Below, piece after piece: positions 1-4,957 of a DNA stretch of 6,432 nt. Both the position numbers and the translations under genes were made by a program. The notes under the pieces were generated by a model. That model searched no databases. It saw nothing but the letters and a program-made list of their open reading frames with translations, and was not told where the DNA came from. Every line of letters starts with the position of its first letter. Within the stretch, counting starts at the first letter, position 1. Location: NCBI GenBank assembly GCA_949128015.1, contig CASBRC010000017.1, forward strand, positions 1 through 6,432, written 5' to 3'. The DNA is from Synechococcales cyanobacterium PMM_0003. Lineage in GTDB: Bacteria > Cyanobacteriota > Cyanobacteriia > Pseudanabaenales > Pseudanabaenaceae.

Positions 1-1
1 G

Positions 2-127
2 ATTACAGTGCAAACAATAATGGAATTTTTGGGCGTAGGGGATTCGATAGAAGATGTACTCGAAGAATATCCATCTCTAACTAGGGAAGATATTTATGCC
101 TGTATGCAATTTACGGCAAAACACTAA
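2..127 (+). CDS. DUF433 antitoxin-like protein, C-terminal part (5' end outside window)
   Basis: An open frame runs from the window edge to a TAA at 125-127 and encodes 41 residues. The stretch IMEFLGVGDSIEDVLEEYPS followed by LTREDIYACMQF is the typical second half of DUF433, a short helix-turn-helix-like family. DUF433 proteins are usually found as antitoxins beside DUF5615 (PIN-like) toxins, often with the toxin just downstream. Here no toxin follows: only 13 bases separate the stop from the 3' end of a convergent vapC. The partner must therefore be upstream of the window, or absent. The start cannot be seen, so total length is unknown. The family call is from motif recognition; the antitoxin role is inferred from the family. 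Confidence 0.8.
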   Translation: MTVQTIMEFLGVGDSIEDVLEEYPSLTREDIYACMQFTAKH

Positions 128-140
128 TCTAACTCTGTAA

Positions 141-521
141 TCAGCGCTCATAGGGTTGAATAATTCTCAAATTAGGGATAACCCGATAGTGCTTGATGTT
201 AAAAGTACACAGAGGCTTATTTTTGCTAATGGCACAATGAGCGATTAATGCGTCTAATAGCCCTACCCCGTCAGAAAGTCGATATTTACTAAAATCTGAC
301 AGAGCATTATCGCAATCAATTTTAGTTAACCAAATTAATGATAAAGGTGCAGTCAGCTTAAAAACTTGGTTAACTTCTTGCTTGTTTTGAGCATTTTGGA
401 TTAACTCCATCACGACAAAACCTGAAACACTGGGCAATTCTGATAAGGTGCTAAACCATGTGATCGCAGGTTGATGTCCTCTCAAAACATCGATCAGAAT
501 ATCAGTATCTAAAACATACAT
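141..521 (-). CDS. vapC: VapC-like PIN-domain toxin (ribonuclease)
   Basis: A 126-residue protein of typical VapC length. PIN-domain landmarks appear in order: LDTDILID at the N terminus (Asp5, with Asp7), Glu39 in VVMELIQ, Asp84 and Asp90 in LSDGVGLLDALIA, and Asn108 in TFNIKHY, near the place of the usual T-x-N-x-KHF motif. These acidic residues would bind Mg2+ or Mn2+ for RNA cleavage. VapC toxins are cytoplasmic RNases that cut tRNA or rRNA when released from their antitoxin; the target here cannot be told. The gene begins 9 bases after the antitoxin stop with a weak AGTGA ribosome site, which fits a translationally linked pair. All expected catalytic positions are present, so the gene looks intact. 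It ends convergent with the DUF433 gene. Confidence 0.88.
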   Translation of the reverse strand: MYVLDTDILIDVLRGHQPAITWFSTLSELPSVSGFVVMELIQNAQNKQEVNQVFKLTAPLSLIWLTKIDCDNALSDFSKYRLSDGVGLLDALIAHCAISKNKPLCTFNIKHYRVIPNLRIIQPYER

Positions 522-530
522 AAAATCACT

Positions 531-791
531 TTATAAATGTTGACGATGTTCTGCTACATGTCGAATTTGGCGAGCATACTCTTGACTATTCTTAATCTCA
601 GGATGCGAGTTAATTAGTCCTTCACTTTGCCAATAACTCACTAATTCTGCTCCAGTTCTAAGCTGACTCTCTAAAAATTTTCTAACAGCTAGAAGTTGGA
701 GGATATATTCTGGTAAGGATAAGCTAATTTTTCCTGCTTCAACAGATAGCTCTTGTTCCAATTCTTGAGGTAAATCTAAAGAAATTGTCAT
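531..791 (-). CDS. VapB-like antitoxin, probable ribbon-helix-helix
   Basis: An 86-residue protein directly upstream of the PIN toxin, with a 9-base gap, in the usual antitoxin-first order. The N terminus (TISLDLPQELEQEL) reads as a short beta strand followed by a helix, and SLSLPEYILQLL (about 23-34) as a second helix. That is the pattern of the MetJ/Arc ribbon-helix-helix fold used by many antitoxins to bind their own promoter. The C-terminal part (about 48-86, ending YARQIRHVAEHR) would be the flexible segment that wraps the toxin. I recognise the type from cyanobacterial small proteins beside PIN genes, but cannot name a Pfam family with certainty. No convincing Shine-Dalgarno precedes the ATG at 789-791. 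A small TTAAG-TG-CTTAA palindrome lies just upstream. Confidence 0.75.
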   Translation of the reverse strand: MTISLDLPQELEQELSVEAGKISLSLPEYILQLLAVRKFLESQLRTGAELVSYWQSEGLINSHPEIKNSQEYARQIRHVAEHRQHL

Positions 792-795
792 AGTG

Positions 796-807
796 TTAAG
801 TGCTTAA
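796..807. promoter_or_regulatory. Possible operator of the toxin-antitoxin pair
   Basis: The palindrome TTAAG-TG-CTTAA lies 5 bases upstream of the antitoxin start codon. Read on the minus strand it is part of a short direct repeat (ACTTAA-GC-ACTTAA). Ribbon-helix-helix antitoxins commonly bind short palindromes or direct repeats overlapping their own start region, so an autoregulatory operator is plausible. The site is short and AT-rich and could be chance. No good -35/-10 pair was identified between it and the terminator at 889. Confidence 0.25.
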
Positions 808-888
808 GTTTGCATCAAAGCTAAAATGCTTCCCTTAAAAATAGCTAGCTCATTTTTAGGATTTGGCATCTATATCAACCAGTATATC

Positions 889-929
889 AAAACAAAGAAA
901 GCCCCGCATCGCGGGGCTTTCTTTGTTTT
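889..929 (-). terminator. Rho-independent terminator of rbcL-rbcX-rbcS
   Basis: The two 19-bp arms, 889-907 and 911-929, are perfectly complementary around the 3-base loop 908-910. The core is GCCCCGC/GCGGGGC, and on the minus strand it is followed by the T-rich TTTCTTTGTTTT. It begins 8 bases after the rbcS stop codon at 937-939. Because both flanks are A/T-rich it would also work on the plus strand. It separates the RuBisCO operon from the toxin-antitoxin pair downstream. Confidence 0.93.
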
Positions 930-936
930 TTAGAGC

Positions 937-1272
937 TTAGTAACGAGCGCTGTTAGGCTTGTGTACGAGGAAGCTCTGTACTTGGCACTGCTTGATGTTG
1001 TCGAAAGCAACAACACGGATGAAGCTGCCAGGATAGCTAGAGCGGCAAGCTTGAACTTCAGTCAAAACTTCTTGAGGAGTTCTGGCGTTGAACAAGGGCA
1101 ACTTCCAAAGAGTCCAGTAGTGGATTGCAGGATCGGAATCTTCGTTAAATTCGATCGCAGGAAAGAAACCTTGCTTAAGGGTGTACTCGATTTGACGAGT
1201 GATTTGAGCATCGCTCAAAGGGGGAAGGTAAGAAAGAGTTTCGTAGTGACGCTCTTTTGGTAAAGTTTGCAT
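937..1272 (-). CDS. rbcS: RuBisCO small subunit, Form IB
   Basis: The small subunit of ribulose-1,5-bisphosphate carboxylase/oxygenase, which caps and stabilises the L8 core of the L8S8 enzyme in the carboxysome. The 111 residues match the short cyanobacterial type, without a plant transit peptide or the longer plant betaA-betaB loop. Family landmarks are [18 protein letters not shown] near the N terminus, [10 protein letters not shown] (52-61), and [19 protein letters not shown] (81-99) followed by VHKP. The start ATG at 1270-1272 has a good GAGGAAAT ribosome site. The gene lies 19 bases downstream of rbcX, so it is third in the rbcLXS transcript, and a strong terminator follows its stop. 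No anomaly is seen. Confidence 0.98.
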   Translation of the reverse strand: MQTLPKERHYETLSYLPPLSDAQITRQIEYTLKQGFFPAIEFNEDSDPAIHYWTLWKLPLFNARTPQEVLTEVQACRSSYPGSFIRVVAFDNIKQCQVQSFLVHKPNSARY

Positions 1273-1291
1273 TATTTCCTCGCGATTAGAA

Positions 1292-1792
1292 TTATATTTC
1301 TATTGAATTTTGTTGGGGAGAATTGCGATCGCAATCAACAACTAAGTCCACATCTGACTCCGAACTTATTCCTAAAGGGCTTTCGAGATTATCTTCAGAA
1401 CTAATTTCTAAACTAGATTCTAAATTCTCGCATTCTGCATCGCCTTCAGAAACCTGAACGCTCATCAAATGCTCAAAATGTTGACGGCGAAGCTGCATAT
1501 TTGATTGTTGAATACCAGTCCGAGTCATTTCAGGTAAAAAATCTAAAATCTCATTTGCCAAATGCTCCCGTACTGTCATCACCCGAAAAGCCATTTCTTG
1601 GTGAACCTGAAACAGGTCTTTGATATAAAGTTCAGCATTTTGGAGTCTTTCACGCGTCGAGAACTGATTAAACCAGAGAGCTTTTAACCTATCAGTTTCT
1701 TCCAATTGCTCGGCGATCGTCTTCACAGCCTCGAAGGTCAAAAAATTGATCAACATTTTGGCTGTGGACTTAGTACTGCGCTTGATATCCAT
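1292..1792 (-). CDS. rbcX: RuBisCO assembly chaperone RbcX with long acidic tail
   Basis: RbcX is a homodimeric helical chaperone that binds the C-terminal tail of folded RbcL and helps build the L8 core. Residues 1-113 align without gaps, from memory, to known Rbc[10 protein letters not shown] with Gln29 and Glu32, [10 protein letters not shown], Arg70 in [21 protein letters not shown], and [18 protein letters not shown]. The family's groove tyrosines 17 and 20 are Phe here. At 166 residues it is longer than the usual 125-155. The excess is a low-complexity acidic tail (about 116-166) holding two adjacent 12-residue copies, [12 protein letters not shown] and [12 protein letters not shown] (123-146). 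The start ATG at 1790-1792 has no clear Shine-Dalgarno, so translation may depend on coupling or run at a low level. It sits between rbcL and rbcS, as in many cyanobacteria. Confidence 0.96.
   Translation of the reverse strand: MDIKRSTKSTAKMLINFLTFEAVKTIAEQLEETDRLKALWFNQFSTRERLQNAELYIKDLFQVHQEMAFRVMTVREHLANEILDFLPEMTRTGIQQSNMQLRRQHFEHLMSVQVSEGDAECENLESSLEISSEDNLESPLGISSESDVDLVVDCDRNSPQQNSIEI
1355..1426 (-). repeat. 36-bp tandem duplication inside rbcX
   Basis: Two adjacent in-frame 36-bp units (1391-1426 and 1355-1390) encode the related dodecapeptides [12 protein letters not shown] and [12 protein letters not shown], 9 of 12 residues identical. The DNA units are diverged but still alignable (for example GAACTTATTCCTAAA against GAACTAATTTCTAAA on the plus strand). 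This suggests an older slippage or duplication event that lengthened the acidic tail of RbcX. Confidence 0.7.
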
Positions 1793-1818
1793 AGGCTGAA
1801 CTTAACCAAGAATCTTTG

Positions 1819-1843
1819 TGAGAATGGGCGTAGCCCATTCTCA
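1819..1843 (-). repeat. Intercistronic hairpin between rbcL and rbcX
   Basis: Arms 1819-1829 and 1833-1843 (TGAGAATGGGC / GCCCATTCTCA) form a perfect 11-bp stem with a 3-base loop, in the 65-base gap between rbcL and rbcX. No T-run follows on the minus strand, so it is unlikely to be a full terminator. It could slow 3' decay of the rbcL message or cause partial attenuation, giving more rbcL than rbcX message. Palindromes with a GGGCGTAGCCC core are also dispersed in cyanobacterial genomes, so it may be a copy of such a repeat. Confidence 0.8.
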
Positions 1844-1857
1844 AGTTAGCTAATCGA

Positions 1858-3288
1858 TTAGACGGTATCCATTGCTTCAAATTCAAACTTGATTTCTTTC
1901 CAGAGTTCAAGAGCAACGTTCAATTCAGGAGACCAACGACCAGCTTCACGAAGGATGTCTCCACCTTCACGCATCATGTCGCGACCTTCGTTACGTGCTT
2001 GTACGCAAGCTTCGAGAGCAACGCGGTTAGCAGTTGCACCAGGAGCCGCACCCCATGGGTGACCCAATGTACCACCACCAAACTGTAGGCAGGAGTCATC
2101 GCCGAAGATTTCGACGAGCGCAGGCATGTGCCATACGTGGATACCACCCGAAGCAACGGGCATAACACCAGGCATAGAAGCCCAATCTTGAGTGAAGTAG
2201 ATACCACGTTCGCGATCGAGTTCGATGTGGTCTTCACGCATTAGGTCAACAAAGCCCATGGTGATGCCCTTTTCGCCTTCGAGCTTACCGACAACGGTTC
2301 CAGAGTGGAGGTGATCGCCACCAGACATACGCAGACACTTAGCCAAAACGCGGAAGTGAATACCGTGGGTTTTTTGACGGTCAATAACTGCGTGCATAGC
2401 GCGGTGAATGTGCAAGAGCAAGCCATTGTCGCGGCAATACTTAGCAAGAGTGGTGTTAGCTGTGAAGCCACCAGTCAAGAAGTCATGCATGATGATCGGC
2501 GTTTTGATTTCCTTAGCGAAAGCCGCACGTTCCATCATTTGCTCACAGGTAGGAGCAGTTACATTCAAGTAGTGACCCTTGACTTCGCCTGTTTCAGCTT
2601 GGGCTTTTTCGATTGCTTCTTGAACGAACAAGAAACGATCGCGCCAGCGCATGAAAGGCTGAGAGTTGATGTTTTCGTCGTCTTTGGTGAAGTCCAAACC
2701 GCCGCGAAGACATTCGTATACGGCACGACCGTAGTTCTTCGCCGACAAGCCCAATTTAGGCTTGATGGTACAACCCAATAGAGGACGACCGTACTTGTTT
2801 AGTTTGTCGCGCTCAACTTGGATACCGTGAGGAGGTCCTTGGAATGTCTTTAAGTATGCAATCGGTACGCGGATGTCTTCTAGACGAAGTGCGCGAAGAG
2901 CTTTGAAACCAAATACGTTACCAACCAATGAGGTTAGCAAGTTGGTTACAGAACCTTCCTCGAACAAGTCAAGAGGATATGCGATGTAAGCGATGTATTG
3001 GTTGTCTTCGTTGGCAACTGGCTCGACATCGTAGCAACGACCTTTGTAGCGATCGAGGTCGGTCAACAAATCTGTCCATACAGTTGTCCATGTACCTGTC
3101 GAAGACTCAGCAGCTACCGCAGCAGCAGCTTCTTCTGGAGGTACGCCTGGTTGAGGCACGAAGCGGAAAGCCGCGAGAAGGTCAGTATCTCTAGGAGTGT
3201 AGTCGGGGGTATAATACTTTAGTTTATAGTCCTGTACACCTGCGTCGTAGCCAGCCTTGGCTTTAGACTGTGTTTTCGAGTAAGACAT
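1858..3288 (-). CDS. rbcL: RuBisCO large subunit, Form IB
   Basis: The catalytic subunit that fixes CO2 onto ribulose-1,5-bisphosphate in the Calvin cycle; in cyanobacteria it is packed in carboxysomes. The 476 residues run one ahead of spinach numbering. Visible active-site elements are Glu61 in ESSTGTW, Asn124 in [13 protein letters not shown], Lys176 and Lys178 in GCTIKPKLG, the carbamylated Lys202 with Asp204 and Glu205 in GLDFTKDDE, the HIHRAMHAV histidine region, loop-6 lysine in VGKLEGE, and the [10 protein letters not shown] phosphate-site region. The C terminus EFEAMDTV is the tail that RbcX recognises. The start ATG at 3286-3288 has a strong AAGGAG site 6 bases upstream. It is the first gene of rbcLXS. 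It looks complete, and all catalytic motifs are intact. Confidence 0.99.
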   Translation of the reverse strand: MSYSKTQSKAKAGYDAGVQDYKLKYYTPDYTPRDTDLLAAFRFVPQPGVPPEEAAAAVAAESSTGTWTTVWTDLLTDLDRYKGRCYDVEPVANEDNQYIAYIAYPLDLFEEGSVTNLLTSLVGNVFGFKALRALRLEDIRVPIAYLKTFQGPPHGIQVERDKLNKYGRPLLGCTIKPKLGLSAKNYGRAVYECLRGGLDFTKDDENINSQPFMRWRDRFLFVQEAIEKAQAETGEVKGHYLNVTAPTCEQMMERAAFAKEIKTPIIMHDFLTGGFTANTTLAKYCRDNGLLLHIHRAMHAVIDRQKTHGIHFRVLAKCLRMSGGDHLHSGTVVGKLEGEKGITMGFVDLMREDHIELDRERGIYFTQDWASMPGVMPVASGGIHVWHMPALVEIFGDDSCLQFGGGTLGHPWGAAPGATANRVALEACVQARNEGRDMMREGGDILREAGRWSPELNVALELWKEIKFEFEAMDTV

Positions 3289-3294
3289 TAATAT

Positions 3295-3300
3295 CTCCTT
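3295..3300 (-). promoter_or_regulatory. Strong rbcL Shine-Dalgarno site
   Basis: AAGGAG on the minus strand lies 6 bases before the rbcL ATG. It is the best ribosome binding site in the window and fixes the rbcL start. By contrast, the rbcX, DUF1350, DUF3611 and TerB-like genes show no comparable site. Confidence 0.9.
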
Positions 3301-3344
3301 ACTATAGTTATATGAGAATCGATAAACCGCACTGATTAATCACT

Positions 3345-3388
3345 TTGAGCGAGGCAAAAAAGCGATCGCATTGAGCGATGCAAAAAAA
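3345..3388. repeat. Direct repeat flanking a HIP1 site in the rbcL leader
   Basis: The 17-base unit TTGAGCGAGGCAAAAAA at 3345-3361 recurs with one change (TTGAGCGATGCAAAAAA) at 3371-3387. The 9 bases between the copies include the HIP1 octamer GCGATCGC (3362-3369). The repeat lies 57 to 99 bases upstream of the rbcL start and so within the probable leader RNA. It could be a duplicated protein or RNA-binding target, or only a slippage product. Confidence 0.7.
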
Positions 3389-3629
3389 CTTAGGAGTCAG
3401 ATTCAATAGTCAAATTGAAGATTAAAGAAAATTAAAAATCCGTTAAAAATCTAATTAGCCCTTCGATATCTCACTCTTCGGTGAAAAATTTTGCGTTGTA
3501 TAAGTTAATCCTATCAGGAATTCTTCGTGTGAAGCCCTTAAGCGATGTCTTTAATTTAAACATAAAGTGCGTATCCAGATTTACATTTTTCAAAAAAAAT
3601 TTTTCAAAACCTGCTATTTCTTTCTATAA

Positions 3630-3654
3630 ATTCATATAAAAAATTTATATGAAT
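3630..3654. repeat. AT-rich perfect palindrome in rbcL leader
   Basis: Arms ATTCATATAAA (3630-3640) and TTTATATGAAT (3644-3654) are perfectly complementary around three A residues. It is 342 to 366 bases upstream of the rbcL start. In RNA it would form an A-U-rich 11-bp hairpin; in DNA it could be a regulator site. No T-run follows, so it is not a convincing terminator. Confidence 0.6.
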
Positions 3655-3771
3655 CTAATAAGGTAAATGTATCTTCTGGTACTTGTTTGTCGAGATTTTT
3701 TTGAGTTGAAGATCTCAAAACGTCTAGGGATAAGGCTTAAGTAGCGAGTGTCTCTACAGATTTGAGTTAAG

Positions 3772-3799
3772 AAAATCAGTAGTATATCAATCTGATTTT
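3772..3799. repeat. Inverted repeat over an alternative -10 box
   Basis: AAAATCAG (3772-3779) is the exact reverse complement of CTGATTTT (3792-3799), with 12 bases between. On the minus strand the spacer contains TATACT (3786-3781), a good -10-like hexamer, but no matching -35 is seen 17 bases upstream of it. It may be an operator around an activator-dependent second rbcL promoter, or a leader hairpin. This is sequence observation with weak functional support. Confidence 0.35.
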
Positions 3800-3829
3800 A
3801 TGACCACTTGATACATATTGATGCAAAAC

Positions 3830-3858
3830 CTAATATGAATAGTCGGTAATTGTAACAA
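3830..3858 (-). promoter_or_regulatory. rbcL: Candidate rbcL promoter
   Basis: On the minus strand, TTGTTA (3858-3853) and TATTAG (3835-3830) are 17 bases apart; each matches 4 of 6 consensus positions. Transcription would begin near 3823, giving a leader of about 535 nt. The RbcR-like operator at 3871-3885 would be centred near -55, a usual activating position for LysR-type regulators. The boxes are weak, as expected for an activated promoter, but such matches are common in AT-rich DNA. Confidence 0.35.
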
Positions 3859-3870
3859 CATTAAAATAAT

Positions 3871-3885
3871 ATTAGAAATTCTAAT
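3871..3885. promoter_or_regulatory. Candidate RbcR (LysR-type) operator
   Basis: ATTAG-AAATT-CTAAT is a perfect inverted repeat and an exact match to ATTA(G/A)-N5-(C/T)TAAT, the binding pattern I recall as published for RbcR, the LysR-type activator of rbc genes in cyanobacteria. It stands upstream of the rbcLXS operon, in the only gap large enough to hold its promoter. The match is seen directly; binding is inferred. A different LysR regulator with a T-N11-A core could also use it. Confidence 0.6.
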
Positions 3886-3971
3886 GGGTTATATACAAAT
3901 ACAAAATCAATCAATTTTTATCTAACTTTGTTGTCAGGTTTATTGTTTGTTTGAACGAAGTATTTATACTC

Positions 3972-4016
3972 AAAACTAAAAGAGCAGGTTGCGCCGCAAC
4001 CTGCTCTTTTAGTTTT
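3972..4016 (-). terminator. Rho-independent terminator of the DUF1350 gene
   Basis: Arms 3972-3992 and 3996-4016 form a perfect 21-bp stem with a 3-base loop. The core is AGAGCAGGTTGC/GCAACCTGCTCT and both ends are A/T-rich, with TTTTAGTTTT on the 3' side of the minus-strand transcript. The stem starts within the stop codon (4015-4017). It isolates DUF1350 transcription from the rbcL promoter region and supports independent control of rbcLXS. Confidence 0.93.
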
Positions 4017-4782
4017 ATTGTTTGGCTAGCCAGTTCAGTAAAACTAGTTCTAAGCTCTGATTATTTTTGTGCATTTCTTGCTTAACCCATTGCGCGATCG
4101 CATCGATCGCCGAAAAACTAGATCCTGCTTGCCATTTCACATCAATGCCCATAGAGGTGATATGCGTCCCTTCAAGGGTTTCCAAGCTAACAGTTGTCGG
4201 AAATTTTTGGTTAAGCAGCTTAGCAAGGCTAGAAATTTCATCAATCCCATCGTCAACGAACTTAACTAGTAAATTATTGGCTGTCTGATAATTGGCAATA
4301 ACTAGCTGTTCGGTTTCCTTGGGTGTAGGGGTGAAATCCATCGACGACATTTCGGGAATCTTGCCAGCTAATTCTTTAAAAAAAGGAATCGAGCGATCGG
4401 CGCTGTAGTTGTTGTAGGCGATGTAAATGTTGCCAGCACGGGTGGGCTTGTACAGACTGTTAATTAGTAAATGGATTTTACAACCCATGCTATGCCCCAT
4501 GCCAAACACGGGAAAATAATCAAGAAATAGTTTGCTCCGTGCTTTGCGAAATGATGCATTAACGTCACGGGCAATTTGGCGATGATCGAAGGTGTTATTT
4601 AGAAATGGTGTAGCCACGATCGCATAATTATTTTTAGCAAGCTGTTCTAAAACGCGACCATAGGCAACATGAGGCGCAGCCGCAAAAAATGCACCGCCCA
4701 AAAAGTGAATCACGCCCTTGGGTTTGGGTGGTGTCAACACCCAATTTTCTTCGATTTGCTTCCACTCCATTGTTTTCGCCAC
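4015..4782 (-). CDS. DUF1350 family alpha/beta-hydrolase-like protein
   Basis: DUF1350 is a family of cyanobacteria and plant plastids with an alpha/beta-hydrolase-like fold and unknown substrate. Landmarks are WVLTPPKPKGVIHFLGGAF (14-32, first strand and oxyanion-type loop), GMGHSMG (94-100) with Ser98 at a nucleophile elbow, LVKFVDDGIDE (172-182) with candidate acid residues Asp177, Asp178 and Asp181, and GTHITSMG with His207 as the likely catalytic base. A full serine-hydrolase triad is thus possible. No signal peptide is seen, so it is probably cytoplasmic. The longest frame starts at GTG (4780-4782, 255 residues); the ATG at 4768-4770 (251 residues, MEWKQIEENW) resembles homologue N termini better as I recall them. 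Neither start has a clear ribosome site. It is transcribed towards rbcL but has its own terminator. Confidence 0.88.
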   Translation of the reverse strand: MAKTMEWKQIEENWVLTPPKPKGVIHFLGGAFFAAAPHVAYGRVLEQLAKNNYAIVATPFLNNTFDHRQIARDVNASFRKARSKLFLDYFPVFGMGHSMGCKIHLLINSLYKPTRAGNIYIAYNNYSADRSIPFFKELAGKIPEMSSMDFTPTPKETEQLVIANYQTANNLLVKFVDDGIDEISSLAKLLNQKFPTTVSLETLEGTHITSMGIDVKWQAGSSFSAIDAIAQWVKQEMHKNNQSLELVLLNWLAKQ

Positions 4783-4796
4783 TATTTACATTTCTT

Positions 4797-4825
4797 TATA
4801 TATTCTATCGCGAATAAATTCTGAA
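4797..4825 (-). promoter_or_regulatory. Candidate promoter of the DUF1350 gene, -35 inside the hairpin element
   Basis: TTCAGA (4825-4820) and TATATA (4802-4797) on the minus strand are 17 bases apart, each matching 4 of 6 consensus positions. A start near 4790 would leave a leader of about 20 nt to the ATG at 4770 or under 10 nt to the GTG at 4782. The -35 lies within the left arm of the long hairpin element, so the element may supply part of this promoter. This is prediction from hexamers only. Confidence 0.25.
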
Positions 4826-4957
4826 TCGCGGATTATAAAGATTAAAGGATTGCGCGGATTTTTTGATCTCAGCGCTTAGCGCTGAGGAAAAACGCATCTA
4901 AATCTTTTAATCCGTGTAATCCCTTAATCCATTTAATCCGCGATTCAGAATTTATTC
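4812..4957. mobile_element. Long-hairpin (MITE-like or REP-like) repeat element
   Basis: The outer arms 4812-4835 and 4934-4957 are perfect 24-bp inverted repeats, beginning GAATAAATTCTG on one strand and on the other. Inside, the repeat continues imperfectly: GATTAAAGGATTGCGCGGATT on the left differs at 3 of 21 positions from the reverse complement of the right arm near 4908-4930. The tip is CTCAGCGCT/AGCGCTGAG (4868-4876 and 4878-4886). The right half has about 16 extra bases. The AATCC unit recurs at 8-9 base intervals in the right arm. No coding potential and no clear target duplication is seen. The whole could be a non-autonomous element or a very long terminator-like structure; the class is not one I can name. 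Confidence 0.6.

Larger units (their letters stand above)
3289..3971 (-). other. Gene-free rbcL upstream region and probable long leader
   Basis: These 683 bases hold no convincing gene on either strand; they are AT-rich and full of short palindromes. From the rbcL side they contain the Shine-Dalgarno site, a 17-bp direct repeat around a HIP1 site, an 11-bp AT palindrome (3630-3654), an 8-bp inverted repeat (3772-3799), a candidate promoter (3830-3858) and an RbcR-like operator (3871-3885). The far end is the terminator of the preceding gene. Long rbcL leaders of roughly 400-500 nt are known in Anabaena, so a similar arrangement is a reasonable inference. I did not find a known riboswitch class. 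Confidence 0.7.

Noticed and set aside
837..857. AAAAAT-AGCTAGCT-C-ATTTTT near-palindrome upstream of the antitoxin gene
   Set aside because: The outer arms and the inner AGCTAGCT are centred differently, so it is not a true dyad, and no promoter boxes fit around it.
961..1263. A 100-codon open frame on the plus strand opposite rbcS
   Set aside because: It starts at GTG with no ribosome site, lies fully antisense to a certain gene, and has no recognisable motif. It is a by-product of rbcS codon use.
1974..3222. Several open frames in other frames and on the plus strand within rbcL
   Set aside because: The protein in the rbcL frame is unmistakable over its whole length. The others have biased, motif-free compositions and no start signals.
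3846..3859. A near match to the NtcA site GTA-N8-TAC
   Set aside because: One half reads AAC rather than TAC, and no -10 box stands 20-24 bases downstream on the minus strand, so nitrogen control through this site is not supported.
4067..4288. Short plus-strand open frames inside the DUF1350 gene
   Set aside because: They overlap a conserved gene on the other strand and show no protein family features.
4897..4942. Closely spaced AATCC units that suggest a small CRISPR or tandem array
   Set aside because: Units are only 5-7 bases with 3-4 base gaps and are explained by the inverted-repeat element; there are no spacers of CRISPR size.
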